NCBI GenBank assembly: GCA_009792885.1
Contig: WMCF01000025.1
Span: 9,264,123-9,328,122, forward strand
Direction of reading: 5' to 3'
DNA: 64,000 bases
Source of the DNA: Eremophila alpestris peregrina
Taxonomy: Eukaryota; Chordata; Aves; Passeriformes; Alaudidae
The translations under genes and the position numbers were made by a program. Below the pieces are notes generated by a model, which searched no databases, was not told where the DNA came from, and worked only from the letters and a program-made list of their open reading frames with translations. Below, piece by piece: positions 1 through 13,913 of the stretch; within the stretch, counting starts at the first letter, position 1, and each line of letters starts with the position of its first letter.

Positions 1-1057
1 TAAACATACCAGTTAATTAAACATGACATTTTGTTCAGAATGGTAGAAACCATATTCCTTGAATGAATTTTGGGGGAAAATATTGCCATCAGTTAAAAAT
101 AGTTTCTCTTTGCATGTATCTTTGAAACACCTTTGAAAGTCTATAGAACGACTTCTGGATTTTTTTCAGTCTTGTGCATATGAATCCAGCTAAATGTTGT
201 TTGCCATTAATTAATGTTTCTATTAGTTTTAAAAGATTTAATACATTATTTAAGTGGACTAAAAATGTTCCCAGTACCCAAAGATACGTAGTTAATTTTC
301 TTAGGTCTCTATTTTCTGTTCAAATATTAAAATCCAATTTTATTCTGAGGTACTATACTTTTGAAAAAACATCTGTAGATGTGACCTATGCATAACCTTC
401 TGAATTCTGAGGATAGCCTCCTCATAGCTCTACCCTAAGGATATTTCAGAAACTTCAGTTATACAATTACTTTTAGAAAGAAGGCTTTAAGTTAAAGATA
501 CTGACTCCTGGGCTGCATTTTAAATTTTCTTTTCTTCGGAGAAGTTCAAAGGGTGGAGTACTTTAGGGACAGACTTTACACAAGTATGAGATCAAATTTC
601 TCCCTTCGAAATCTGTACTTAGCACTCTAAGAGTGGACTTGAGTTTTTAAGTGAACAATACCTCATCATTCCCTTATGAATGAGCTGGAGCTTACCATGA
701 GACCCAGCATCAATGCTGAGGATGCTTTATTGCCACATATATATGGCTCATCCTAGAGAATTGTTTGGATAAACTTTGATTCTTTTCTCATTTGTTTAGT
801 ACCTCTTGAGTCTAGTAGATTTTGGATGAGAATGGCACCAGCTTCCATGCACTCCTTAGTGATTATCTGGAAGAACTGCTGCTAAATTTGGTTGTTGAAG
901 TATTGCTTGCTACGATGCTCAATGCTAGAGGGATGTACTATCATGTCTTTAGTGCCCTCAGGGGAAAACCAACAGTCAACTATAGCTGTAGATATCTTCT
1001 AAACTAAAACCATTAAAGTTCATTTCTTTGCCTATTCCCAAGGTGTCTTTTTTGGAC

Positions 1058-1290
1058 ACAGAATTACAGAATCACAGAATCTCCTGAGTTGGAAGAGACT
1101 GATCAGAATCATCAAGTCCAACCCTTGCTCCTGCACAGGACACCCCAAGAGTCACACCCTGTGCCTGAGAGCATTGTCCAAACACTTCTTGAACTCTGTC
1201 AGGCTTGGTGCTCTGACCACTTCCCTTGGGAGCCTGTGCCAGTGCTCAACCATCCTCTGGGTGAAGAAAGTTTACATAATATCCAACCTA
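1058..1290 (-). mobile_element. CR1 LINE 3' fragment
   Basis: The stretch begins with ACAGAATTACAGAATCACAG, the reverse complement of the avian CR1 3' terminal repeat. It continues with GTTGGAAGAGACTGATCAG and the CCTGTGCCTGAGAGCATTGT region, so the element lies on the minus strand. It belongs to the same subfamily type as the copy near 34437. Only the 3' end survives, as in most CR1 copies (5' truncation). It is in sense orientation relative to CTNND2. Confidence 0.88.
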
Positions 1291-1378
1291 TGGGTATTGT
1301 GGGCATCATACTTAAAGGCAGTGTTTTCTAAGTCTATTCTGTGCTGTGTTTAAGTTTTATATCCACACAGCCCACTTC

Positions 1379-1404
1379 TGTACGTACATGTACACGTATG
1401 TACA
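1379..1404. repeat. 26-bp imperfect palindrome of alternating purine-pyrimidine
   Basis: TGTACGTACATGTACACGTA followed by TGTACA is nearly its own reverse complement. The departures are transitions of the type expected from decay of methylated CpG. It is simple low-complexity sequence in an intron; no function is implied. Confidence 0.5.
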
Positions 1405-3477
1405 TAGAGGTATTTACCACCAAACATACAGATATGTTGTCCAACAGACACACAAATATTAGAAAAAAAAAATCAATTAGTTTTACTCCAATTTTGCTCA
1501 GTTACCATACCTGACTTTTAAAAAAATCTCATTCATTATTGAAATAGTTCAAGTAAGGGCAGGTCTGTTTTAATGAAAAATAACCATCGGTACTCAATTT
1601 TCAGTTCAGCCCAGACTATCTTAGATTATTATTTTCAATATCATGATAGACATGGAAAATGTTTCAGAGAGAAACATGTAAATACTGAAGCATAACTAAA
1701 GGAATGGTAGGTTGCTGGGGTAGGTGATACTGTACAGTAAATAAATGATGATTATTAATATATAGTAAATGATGGAATCCAGAAGGATAAAACATTTGAG
1801 AACATCTCCTTCTAACAACTGATGTTGAAACACATGATTTGATACTTCTCCATGTGTTGTCATTGTGATATAGGTAAGAACATGAATATTTTGGATTGCA
1901 AAATATTTTCGACCCTCTTTAGGCCATGCAAAATATATTTTTATAATAGTAATCACTTTTTATTACTAGTACTGTTTGAGACTGCTAATAAACTGAAAGT
2001 GAGAAGGAACTACAAAAAGTATTACTTGAGATCATGAAAAAGCTGAGAAAATCACAACATATCCATTTGACGCCACAAGTGAAATGATAATTATGGGCAT
2101 TAAAATGAAATCAAAACAACATTCCATTTGACTTAGCATTTTGAAATATTTTAGTTTTATTTTAAATTGTTCTTCTTAAAAAAGTAGCTAAAAGATTTCA
2201 AATTTCACGTGAAAACAATATGTTTTTTGCCAAATAATGAGGTTTTTCTCTCTCTATTTTTAAAAATTCAAGAGTGGTTTTTACATCACCTTTCCCTTGT
2301 GTGAATACTTCTGACTACTTCTGCATAAGCCAGAGAGTTTGCATTTGTAAGTCAGTTCAATTTATTTTCACAATTTCTCCTTTAGCATTCATGAATTTTC
2401 TCATGATATGTAAATTCCCATTGTATAGACAAATAGGTGTTATTCAAGCAGGCAATTGGCAATCAAAAAGCCAGAAATGTTAGAAGTTTCTTGCCAAAGG
2501 TCTGAATGAGTCTTAAAAAAACAATCCCTGGGAAGGTTTATGCAGTCAAAAGGGGAAGTAAGTTAAATGGTGAGTTTACATGTATGGTGATGCTGCCTGC
2601 TGCAAATTACGTTGAAAAAGTAGCATCCAGGTAAAAGAGAACTTCCAGACTATCATATAATTGCTCACTGAAGCAGTTTTCATGTCTCTAAGAAATAATG
2701 TGAAAAGATTATCATATTATTCTTTGCTCTGCAGCAACTACCCGTTATTTCCTGCAGAATACAAAGTATGCCTTTGCTTTAATGATGAAATTCTTCATAT
2801 TTGTGTGTGCACTGGAATAGGCAGACCTATCTTACATGAATACTGGAAAGCAATATTCAGCATAAAATGCAGAATTAAGAATACACATACACACACATCA
2901 GTAATGCCTACTTTTTCTCTAGTACTGAATCCAATGACAATTTCATGATTCAGTATTTCACAAGATTGTCAATTGATAAAAAGCCACATTTAAAATGCTC
3001 AACTAAAGGCAAATCACATGTTTCTTAAGAAAGAAAAAAAGAAAGTATACATTTGAAGACTACAACTCTTTTGCTATATTGGTTATGGAATCTACTAAAA
3101 TTATTCATATGATGCTTTTAAAAGCCTTGATTTTACTTTGGCAGAAAATTTCCACATTTCCTTTATCTAAAGTCAATTTAGGACTTTGCCTAGTTCCTAA
3201 TTAACAAAAGAAAGTAATGTAATATATCAGATGATGAAATGATAATTTAACTGTATTCCTGTTAGCTAAAGATGAAAAGGATTTACCCTAACCTTGAAAG
3301 ACATTTATGTCTGGAATATTTAAATGAGATCTTCTATGATGCCTTCCCTCTTCCAGGCAAACTTAGTGCAAAAAACAAAAAAAAAAAGAAAGAAATAGCA
3401 TAGCTAATATGTTCTGTGGGGCCAGGAAAAACATGTGAATTCCAATTCCCTCTAAATATTTTATCAGAGATAATATA

Positions 3478-3533
3478 CAGACATATATGTATGACTATAT
3501 ATATGTAAATAAATATATATATTTATAATACAC
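3478..3533. repeat. AT-rich simple repeat
   Basis: An imperfect TATA/ATAT run flanked by CACAGACA-type sequence, typical decayed intron microsatellite. Confidence 0.7.
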
Positions 3534-3630
3534 AGACAAAAACACAGTCCCTCCATGGACTTATTAGAATGTTGTGCAGATGTAGAAGGTATTTTGGTTT
3601 TGCTATGATGTCACAAAGTAATACTTTATG

Positions 3631-3661
3631 AAAGAAAAAAAAAAAAAAAGGAAAAAAAAAA
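3631..3661 (+). repeat. A-rich tract
   Basis: Two adenine runs separated by GG. No retrotransposon body is recognised immediately upstream, so it is treated as a simple repeat rather than a retroposon tail. Confidence 0.8.
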
Positions 3662-4480
3662 CCCAATACACTTGGTTATGGAATTTTAGTACCTCAAATT
3701 AAAGACTGCCCCTAACAAAAAACCCCACCCCAAATGCCAGTCCTGCTAATTCTCATCACCTATAATTCCGTCTGAAGGAAATGGACATTACCACTCTTAA
3801 TGAAGCTTTTGAAAATTAGCATTTTAAGAATTTAATTTACTCTTGGAGACACTGATTTTTCTACAGATGTGCCAGTCTACCTGGGATCATCTTTTTGAAA
3901 TATCCAGCTTTGTTTCTTAAGAGATGTCATTGTGCCAGAAAACAAAGCTTGATAAATTTAATCTGCTGTTGCAACACATTGCTGATCAGCAGCTTCCTTT
4001 CTCTTTGAAAGGTTCAGACAATCAGGAAAAAGATCAGAGAAATGCTAGAAGGATTGTCAGGGAGCTGAATGTGACACACTTGTCTCTCTCACTGGTATGT
4101 GCTGTCCTCAGAGAGAGCAGAACTCTGCACACCTTCCTTGTCTGTACTCTCCTAAGTGAAGTAAAACACTTCCCATCTGGAACCTACAGGGTTCAGTGAA
4201 TTAAACTGTGCAACTTAAAAACGTATTCTTCAGTTAGGCTTTGTTACTTTTGATCCAATGGTCTCCTGTAGAACTGCTTTGGGTACAAATCTCAGTATGC
4301 ATGAAACACAACAATTCAAGACTGGTCAGCTGACAGCCAGAATACCTGGGTTGGGGAATAGATTCTGGTTTCTTGGCTCTGGGAGAGAGTTTGCTGAGCG
4401 TGCCATGACCCAGAGTCGTGGGTTGGTGAAAATCCTCTGTCATCAGTCACACTGAAGCTTGGGGACGCCCACTGCCATAA

Positions 4481-4510
4481 ATCAATCAATCAGTCAATCA
4501 TTTATTAATC
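4481..4510. repeat. ATCA tetranucleotide microsatellite
   Basis: ATCAATCAATCAGTCAATCA is followed by a decayed TTTATTAATC. A short, interrupted tetranucleotide array. Confidence 0.8.
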
Positions 4511-7500
4511 AGGTACTTGCATTTTCATAGTTAATATAAAAATGGGCTCTAGACAATGCCTTCTCTATAATGATACTTCAGCTTCATATTACAGAAGGGG
4601 ATTTAGCTTAAATGAATGAATCCTTTTCCTAAGATGGTGACATATTAATCTGAAAAAGCTTTTGCCAATTGTACAGAAATAAATTAAAACCCTGCTGAAA
4701 GATCAGCACTGCAAAGTACATATGCTCATGAACAATCTGAACACATGAATAGTTCCTTCAAGTCAAGCCACAATTTTTGAGGAATTATTATTCTCTGGAT
4801 TTAGATATTTAATGTAGGGTTTAAGTTCTGCACAGACCTTTTCACTAGATAAATTTAACCTAAACCAGCTTCCTTTTGGGGGGTGTCTGACTGCTAATAA
4901 TAACCTTACCAGAAAAAAATCCAAATTATGTGTCCCAAGTCTAGATGATAGGACATTGTAATTAACATTTTTAAAAGGTGAGTAGGTATGTTTTATTTAA
5001 GAAAAGACTTTAGATTCTAAAACTCCTTGAGACTAGGGTTTTGAAGTTTAATGCTGTCAATTTTCATGGAACATTTAGTCATAAAGGACTTTCTCATAAA
5101 GTCACCCTTTTATTATTCTGAAAGTCACATGAAAAGCAAGTCTTTCTCTATATCCACACTGCCTTAACTGCTTCAAAGACTTTGAGGCAATTCCATGTAT
5201 TTTTTCCTACCAATGACGGACTTGGCTGTCTTCAGAGTGACTCCATTAAATGCCTATCACAAAGGTATCCCTGCTGTAAATGGCACAACACATGCTGAAG
5301 GACAGCTGCCCTCAGCAGCCTCCCTGGTTTCCAGAGTTGGGTATTTTCATTCAGGGCAGGTGAATGGGACAAACATTTCTAATGTTCCGTGCAGAACAGA
5401 AACCTACCACGATCAATGGGAAAGGAAAAGATTTTCTACAAATTCATCATGACCTCTACTTACACACTGGAAGACAGAGTAAGTGTAAACATAATGACAG
5501 AATGCAAACATATTTTGTGGGAGCCTAAGTGGTTAGGCAAAGCGAACCAATTAATAGAAAACATATTCTTCCTGACAGCTCCTCCAGCTTTTTAATACTA
5601 CACATATTTAATGCTAATTGAAGCTTGTTTTTAGCTAATAAATTTTCTTTCATGTTAAGGTCATTTAGCACAACCCTTTTGCTCAAATTTCCTCATGCAA
5701 TTTAACAAGCTATCTGTATTTAAGAGTAGTTGGTTATTTTCTTGAATACTGACAAAGAGAAGAGTTTACCAGCTAATGGAAATTTGCTCTCATAGTTAGA
5801 TCTGTATTTTCTCAGGTGTCCCCAAACCTTCAGCCAGTGAATATTCTAGAGTGGGGTGGGGGTCAGTGATACTGAGTCAAAAGTGTAGTAGCTCCTTGCA
5901 CCTTGCTCAAGAAGCTAAGCATAAATGGGGCAGCATCTCTCTTTCTGGATGCTGTAGGCAGCACTTATTTCTCCTGCTAACTCAATAATATACTTGAAGA
6001 GGAGAGGTGTACCAGGAGTTTGAAGCATAGGAACAAGCTGTGGATAGCTCCTGTACCTTGTTTTTCCAAAGTGTTGAGTCACGGACCCACTCGTGGGGCT
6101 TTGGGCAATGGGACCATTTAGGATGTTTGAAAATCAGATTTTAAGTCATTTGGAACAGCATAATGAAAACAGAGACAGATAAATGACCATTTATGAATAT
6201 ATGTCTTGTTTGTAGAAGACAAAGAAGTTTGAAAATTATGATATTGTCTTTGGGAGACCATATTTCCTCTGCTGATGAAAAACGTGATCGCATCCTTTCT
6301 AGAAATTAATCACACTCAACAATCTAATTATTGTCTATATGTGACTGAACTTGAACACTGTTTTCCTCTCAGTGGACTTTGTCGGACTACATTTCTGTAC
6401 CAGCTATTGCTTGTAAATTAAGCAATATTTCCTATGAGCTCTTGCAAGATGAAGGACCCGCAACTTTTGGGGTGGCTGGCAAATCCTTAATTTCAAGACT
6501 AAATTAATTGCTTCCTCTTTGTCTGTCAATTCTTCTTTTTTTTCTTCAGTTTTAGGACCAGAAATATTGATGCATTTTACAACTTTTCGCTGTTGGACTC
6601 TGTTAGGATAGTGACAAATTAACCACACCAGGGAGCAAAATTGCATTTTTTCCCTCAAAGCACAAGCCTACAGAGGACTATCTAACACAACTGCCCCACT
6701 GACAGATCTGAATGCTGTTTACTTTCTATGGTTTTTCCAAGCCAGCCCAGCCTAATGAGTCTTTGTGTCCCACTAAAGCCCAAACACAGCTATGACCTTG
6801 AAATCCCTGGACACTGGATAGAACCTGCCAGTGGAGGGTGCAGGTTGTGGCATGGCTCTGCAAACACAGTGCATAAGATATTGTGGACTTAAAGAGCATC
6901 CACACCAATCCCCAACTCTGGATTCCTTCAAGTGCACTTTAGCTTCTGCCAGCTGTAGGAAGTTCTTTGCAATGTTGAGAAAAATTAGAAAAATGAAAAA
7001 GGTTTTAGTGTTTCAGCTGATCCTGTCATACTTGGACTGAGTATACTGACTGCTACTGTATCAGTATTGTATTGCTTTCTTTGCCCATTAATACAAAGAG
7101 TAATACTTCTTTTTACAGTTTCTTACTTTATTGTGAATGTGTAGCTCTAAAATATACCACAATTCAAACTTTTTGGTTACATTGTTTCTCAAACAGAAAA
7201 TACATGCTGCTGCTTTCACTTAACTATAATGGGATGCTTGCAATTTCCTTGTATTACAACACAAAATTGTGTCTCTGTTGGCCAATTCTTTGAAAGCAAT
7301 TGTATAGATAGTTTGGTAGATGGGAGCAAATTGCTGATGGTTATGCAATGGGATTTACCTGCACTTCAAAAAAAGGCTGTGCAAGATACTGCAAAGTGCT
7401 GATCATATTACACTGTATGTTCACTCAGTTTTACTGGTACATTATATATTTTAATGGGACATAATCAAGATTGCATTGATCCAGTATCTTTATATTATGT

Positions 7501-9599
7501 AAGTAGATGACTATTAGCATAATGCAAACTTCTCTAATTTTCCTATCATAAAACCATTGACATTGTCTTCCAAACAGTGGTTAAACTCAGAAAGCCAGTG
7601 TAAGAGTCAGCCTATTACAGGCAAGTTTAATAAGTATTATAATTTTATAAAGATTATTGTATGCTTTCCAACAAAAAGGAGTATTTAAAATTAGCTATCT
7701 GAACATTTTTATTAAAAGAAACCATATTTATACAAGGCTTAACAGCACATATAATGGCATGTAATTAGTATGCAAATATGTAGTAGAGACTGATCTTAAG
7801 ATTATGTGTAGGAATAAAGTAATATAGACATTAATACAATTCTTTTCCTGATAATATAGACAATCTGTCTGCTGTGACTGTCCTAGAAGCTACCTCTAAA
7901 GCTAGCCTGTCCTATTTTCCATATCACAAGAATGTGTTTGTGGCCATGGAAAATGCTCTTGTAAGCATTCAAGGTACTTAGTACCTGAGCCTGCTTAGTC
8001 TGTAAGTCCATCACCAGCAGCCACACCAGTAGCCAACAGTGTCCCTTAGGTAGCAGTAAACTCAGCAGCCACACAGCACAAACATTATCATCTCCTGCAT
8101 GGAGCAACCCCAGAAACTGCTTTTCCATCACAGCATATATACACAGACAGAAGGTTGGACATGAGCCAGACATTGTAAGAACCTCTAAGAGATTATGGTG
8201 CAGAACAGCTCAGCCTCTACAGTGCAGCCACCCACATGCACAGAAGTCAGGCTATGCACACTTCCAGTGTGTTACTGCCTTGGAAAAAGAAGAGCCTACT
8301 CTAGCTCATGTTTGTTCCCAGCTCTTAATGGGACAGTTGAGCACCAGCTTGTTACTTGGAACATGTTCACATATGGCATCTCCAGGGCTGCCAAGGATGA
8401 CTGAAAATACGGGAAGTGAACAATGGGAGAGACTCAATAATCATCTTCCTCACTCCTCAGACTTGACACAAGCAGTGCTGAGGCATGCAAAAGAACAGCA
8501 TTTCACACAGAAGGTCAGCTTCTACCAGCTGGAGATTTGGTGCACACATTTCATGTAACTAAGCTGTTTTCTTGTGCAGAATACATACAACAAAGACCAC
8601 ACCACTGTGAACCTGCCCTCCTTCACCACCCTTATGCCTCAGCCTTAACTACAAACTGAAGATGCCACATGAAGTCTCAGGTCTCTCTGGTGAGATACCA
8701 AATACAAATATCACTTACATAAGATGTGACATTCCAAGCAGGAAGACACTGAAGAACTAAATCTGCAGGCTGATACTCACATGGAATGCAATTCAGTTTC
8801 CAAATATTCAGCAAGAATTACTGTAAATGTTTTCATTTACTAAGTAGACATTTAAGTTTAAAAAGCTATAGAGACTGTTGTTTCACAGTGTTATATTACT
8901 CTACTGCAATTCATTTTCAAGAGGTTAGCAGGCCTGTGGGAATGCCATGGTACTTTGGACTCAACAGACTGCCTGAAAGCCAAGTATATGATGCCACTGT
9001 CTGCTGGCTGGTTAGAAACAAAGCTACCAGGTTTCAGCCCAGCTCCATATGTAGCTGGTCCCTAAGCACCACTCCTTCAGATACTCTTGTTTACAATCTC
9101 ATGAGGAAATTTGGGAGCTGAAGGGCTGGAAATCTGGTAATATTAGAAAAAGGTGAGGAGGTGTAAGAAGGACTGTTCCAGCAGGAGAGCTTACATACAT
9201 TCTGTGAACAGATGATCTGATCACTCTCCAGGGCTATCAGATCTAGCACCTTTTGTATGAATTTATTTTAAAATCAAATTCACACCCCCTTTTCAACACC
9301 ACACATATTTTCAAAGGGCATTTTAATGTTAAAAGCAGAAATTAAGGAAAAAATAAGAACTCCAAGTATCTGAAACTTTAAACTCTAAGTGAATTTCCAG
9401 TCACATAAACAAGTATTTTGGTCTGAAGTCTCTCAGCCCCCAAATTTGGATAACAGTATGAAAGATGATAATCTAAAAAACCCAAGTCTTACCTTCTTGT
9501 AGAGACTTCTCAGGTCTCTGTACTGCCACATACTATTGAGGACCTGAGATGCTGCTTTCACCACTTTAGGCGAATGCCTGTTACACACATACATTAAAA

Positions 9600-9634
9600 A
9601 GGGAGAGAGAGAGAAAAAAAGAGTGAGAAAGAGA
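9600..9634 (+). repeat. GA-rich purine tract
   Basis: GGGAGAGAGAGAG followed by A-rich and GAGTGAGAAAGAGA sequence: an uninterrupted purine-rich stretch broken only by one T. Confidence 0.7.
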
Positions 9635-12600
9635 CTGTTAGGTACAGGACACCATTCATTCCAATTTTCAAATGCACCACTACAGATTTAAACCCACAAA
9701 TAAAGTGGGTTTCAAGTACACAACAAGATCTTTGCTTGGCATCTTGGAGACCAATGTGTTTTTAAGCAAGGGCAATATATCTTATTTCTATAATGCTAAT
9801 CAATCAGTGAGGGGCAAAACTTGTGCATCTCAGTACACACAGGGATTTCTGCTGAGAGCATGGTAAGAGGAATAGGAGGCAGCAATTGGCAAAATTGTTG
9901 AGGACCCAACTGGCATTATGTGCATCCAAGTCATGCTACAACTTTTGGCAAAAAGACAACAAGTCAGAGCAGAATTTCTTTCTCTGCAAGCTGCTGAACT
10001 CCAACTCAGTGTGCTCAATTCATTAATCTCCTCTCAGCAGTGGCCAAAAGGAACTCTAGATGGGTGATGAGCACTGGTTTTGAAATGCAGAGCCAAGATG
10101 CAGAAATACAACTGATTACAGAAAGTTATGATAAATTTCACTAGGAATCCAAATGTGGACTAGGATTTTGCTCACACCATTCTCCTTTAATGACAGCAAT
10201 ATAATGTCACGGTGAAAACCATGTCACTTCACATGGTCTTTCTCTTCAGACAAGCTTTGAAAGAAGATCTAAAATATTGCTATAATCAGTTGGTGTCATA
10301 TATTCCTGCTGGAATAGTAATTAAAAAAATCTGAATCAGAGAGTGAGGAAGGGTCAAACAGAAAAGGACCAGGAAGATAACCCAGCCCATTAAGGAAGCA
10401 TACACTGTGCAGGATCAAAAATACATATAAAGCAGTAGAACATTAGAAAATCTTGCAAAGGCTAACGTCCAGATGAGGACTGAAGGAGTCTGGGGCAGTC
10501 ATTGAGGGGTTTATGTTTTACTCAGAAGAGGTCCATGGTTTGAAACATCAAAGAGAAACCAGAAAACCAGCAGCAAGCATAAGTTACTGCTTTGGGCAGG
10601 GACCAGGCTTTGGTTCATCCTGTGACTTCCGAGAAGGATCACTGGTAGGCTGACATGCAAGCTGGTAAAGTGTTGCTATGACACAACTGATTCATTAATA
10701 CAATATTTCCCTAGTAATTTATTTGGTGCTTTTTCCCCCACTTCTATTTAATTTCTCACCCAGAGTACAGCAGTAGGTGGGTAATTGGTGAGTAAACAGG
10801 ATTTTGATAAGCCCTTTAAAGTATAATTGTTTTTATTATACTTCCAGCTGTATTGGCTAGAGGGGTGCTGGTAAGCATGGAGGAACCAGGAAAATAACTG
10901 TGCCAACCACTCCATGACTATGAGCAGAGGCAGGAGCTATGTGAAGCTGATGTGGGCTTGGCCAGTATAAAAAACCTTATGAACACCAGTTCTCTCATGC
11001 AGTCATACAGGGAGACTGCTCAAGCCCCGGGCATATTCCAAAGGCTATCAGAGCCAGCCCCACACTACTGGCACTGATACATACCAGGATGCATGGCCAG
11101 ATCAGTATCCTGCACATTCAGAAGCAGTTGCTTCATACTGGACAAAATAATTTCATACAGAAGTGAATTACAGTATTAAAGTGAGCATGTCAGAATTTTC
11201 TATCAGTCCAACAACCAGCAATCTCGGTTTTCAAACAATGAATTACCTGTAAGAAACCAAACCAAACCAATAGCACACAGTACTGACATTTCTGAAAGCT
11301 GAAAAATGGAACTTTTACTTAGGATGGGCATTTGCAGCACTGTGTGTTGACAGGTTTTCTTGCTCTAGAACTGTGTAACCTGTAAAAATAGTAACATGGG
11401 TCTGCAGGTCAAAGCACGTGAGTGGAGGGATACGTATTGTGACTTGGAAGGGAATCTTCAAATTACTCTGCTCTACATTAATTAGAAATAGATATCTTTC
11501 ACAGTTATGAGGGATATTCGGACAGGGAATTATGCCCTTGGATCCTCCTAAAACTGCCCATGATAATTCAAAAATTCCAGACTCAACAGGTATTAGTACT
11601 CTTTACCAGATAATGAACAGGTAGACAAATGCATTATTCTGAGGAAATACACATTCAGCTTAAGAGGAATGGATATGAACCTGCTTGCAATGTCAGTACA
11701 TTTGATCTAGAAAATATAAATAAAAAATTTTAGGTAGATTTAATCGCAACAAAATGCAAATATAAATAAATTGGCAGAGCATGGGTAGCTCCCACAACTG
11801 GAATCACATCCTTGGTCACACTACTTTTTACCCCTTACAATTTGAATGCAAGAATGTTGCAATAATGAATTTGGTATGAAAGGAAAGGGGTGACAACAGA
11901 GGAAAAGAAATGTGATTAAATTATATTGGCAATGCTCTGATCACATAGGCGAGCATAAGTTCTCATACCAAATGTAGGGTGCATAAATCTTTCCTTCAGG
12001 TTGTGGCCTGGCTTTGTGGGGCTCTTTAAGAGCTCTGATGCTGCAGTAGGCTGTGTGATGACAGCTCCGAGTAGGTGGACTGATGGGATTTGTACACTAC
12101 AGTGAAGGCTTTTTGTTTTCAAACTGCCATAGTCCCATTGCACTATACTTCATCAGGTTGACAAATATGAGAACCAGGCTATCTGTTTTAGGCAAAAGAA
12201 GGATAAAGAGTGAACTCTTCATGAAGAGTGTGTACATAGCCAAACAGACAAGATGAAACCATAGCTGTTCTGAAAATGTCACAATTGTGTGCAAGACATT
12301 TTTTGCCTCACAGAGCAGCCTAATGGCTCTCTCAGAAGCAACCAGTCAGAAAATCCACGGACCTACTACCAAGGTGGCAGGGAAAAGGGTGCTCACAGCA
12401 CTGAGGGACAGTGACTTTACATTCTTCACTAGATCAAGAGGAGCAGTACCAGAACTGTGGTGAGGTCCTCCCTTTCAAAGGATCCCTCCACCTGCATGTC
12501 ACGCCTTGAGCAGGGTGCAATCCTGATCCCTATGTTTATCAGGATCTTCTGCACTTGCTTAGAGGAAGGGGTTACTGTAGGTAATTACTCTTCCTTAAAA

Positions 12601-12766
12601 TGCACATGGAGTGCACTCCCTTCTTGTCACCCTTCACACGGGGCACGTGATTTCTGCTGAAACTAAAGGATTCAACTCACGACTGCACAGAGAAGGCAAA
12701 CACATTCAGGACTAGCAATAACTACTGGAGGGGTTAAAAAGGTGCAAGGGGATTTGCAAAACATAC

Positions 12767-12977
12767 TTGTCTCCTTTACTCTTAGATATGCCAACCAGTT
12801 TCTCAATGCCGCCTGCGTCTCGTAAGGCCTTGGCATTCTCCATGTTTTTAGTGATGACTTCGTGCAGAGTGCAGCAAATGGCAGTGACGGTGTCATCAGA
12901 CATGGCCTTGCTCGCTGAGCTGTTGCTGTTGTTAGCGCCTGGCAGCCGGTGGACCAGATCCCTCATGGCATACTTGC
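12767..12977 (-). CDS. CTNND2: CTNND2 internal coding exon, end of ARM domain (third of three)
   Basis: This 211-nt exon completes the split glycine (GC), then encodes 69 residues and two bases (AA) of a lysine codon. The peptide runs from KYAMRDLVHRLPG through a short Asn/Ser-rich loop (ANNSNSSASK) to SDDTVTAICCTLHEVI, MENAKALRDAGGIEKLV and GISKSKGD(K). It covers the last ARM repeats before the C-terminal tail, which ends in a PDZ-binding motif in the known protein. The acceptor is a T-rich tract ending CAAAG before 12977, and the donor is GACAA|GTATGT (GT at 12766-12765). Relative to the mammalian sequence as I recall it (GGNNSNNTASK), the loop shows a Gly-to-Ala change and NT-to-SS, all in a flexible, weakly conserved stretch. 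The following exon is outside the window. Confidence 0.97.
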
Positions 12978-13713
12978 CTTTGTTGGAAGAAAACGAAGGG
13001 AGAATTTCAGAAGGTGCAGCAATAAAGGGAGTCGGAGCAGTACAGGGCAAACACACGAGACTAACAGCACCACTTGCATCATTGCACACCATCTAATTGG
13101 ATACTGGTATTATGCTGGAGCAAGCCATATTTGTATGACTGCATGTTCAAGCATTTCACACATTACAAACTCTGTCAATACTGCATCAGAGACTTCCAAA
13201 ATGGCTACATCCCACCTGTCAGAGAATGGAACTGTGATAGCAAAGGCCAAGTATATGCATAAAGATAACCTGAATAGCACAATTCACAGAACTTGGCAAG
13301 TCCTCATCTCCCAGCAAACAACTCACAGCTTGTTACCATAAATTGAATGTGCATCAGTTGTCAAAACCACAACAGTAAATGCAAACCAAATCATGTTTTT
13401 ATTTGGGAAAAGGTCTTCTCTGAAGACTTCTTCACCTTAAAAGGTTCTATTCTACATGAAGCATTTTAACTGGGCTTGTTAGTGTTTCTTAGACTGTATT
13501 GCTCAAGAGGATACCATCTTCTTCACACATCCTCAGTTGTATGCACAGTACTGACCAGAAAAGGAGCCTTTCTGACATCTGTTCCAGTCTGGCATTTTGC
13601 AAGGCTGAACAGAACACTAACCTCCAGAACTGAAAATCTCCTAATTAGAAAGGAAATTTTAAAATGGTCACAATCACACCAAACATTTAAAGAAAAAGAA
13701 ATTCTGTCAGTTA

Positions 13714-13756
13714 TGTTTGGGCTTGATGATCTTTTTCAACCTAAATGATTCTAAGA
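13714..13756 (+). mobile_element. Short CR1 3'-end fragment
   Basis: GGGCTTGATGATCTTTTTCA followed by ACCTAAATGATTCTAAG matches the last bases of avian CR1 elements in plus orientation. No upstream CR1 body is recognisable, so it is a very short 5'-truncated copy. Confidence 0.65.
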
Positions 13757-13875
13757 TTATTTTAATATGTTCAGGCTTAAATAAACAGGTTTCTTTTTCA
13801 AAATTGCACCTAAAAGACATGTAGTGCTTGTGAAAAATATAAAAAAAGCAGCTTCTGGAAAAAAATTTTTCTTTT

Positions 13876-13877
<2 letters not shown>

Positions 13878-13911
<34 letters not shown>
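13878..13911. repeat. (AT)17 dinucleotide microsatellite
   Basis: A perfect alternating AT run of 34 bases, the longest pure microsatellite in the window and likely length-polymorphic. It sits about 120 bp to the right of the CR1 scrap at 13714-13756. Confidence 0.95.

Positions 13912-13913
<2 letters not shown>

Larger units (their letters stand above)
1..12766 (-). other. CTNND2: CTNND2 intron, partial (downstream of the exon at 12767-12977)
   Basis: This AT-rich intron DNA holds no exon I can recognise. It begins with a GTATGT donor at 12766; its acceptor is beyond position 1. Contents seen are a CR1 3' fragment near 1058-1290, AT-rich and A-rich simple repeats near 3478-3661, an ATCA tetranucleotide run at 4481-4510 and a GA-rich tract at 9600-9634. 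Open frames here are short, lack splice-compatible protein-like composition and are treated as chance. I see nothing functional in 5000-9500 or 9700-12700. Confidence 0.85.

Noticed and set aside
6404..6658. Minus-strand 84-codon frame with Lys/Glu-rich, vaguely protein-like sequence
   Set aside because: No start context, splice sites or adjacent protein-like frames support it, and I recognise no family; most likely chance.
12767..13341. Plus-strand frames of 109 and 130 codons
   Set aside because: The first is antisense to the CTNND2 exon, and the rest is intron; no family is recognisable.
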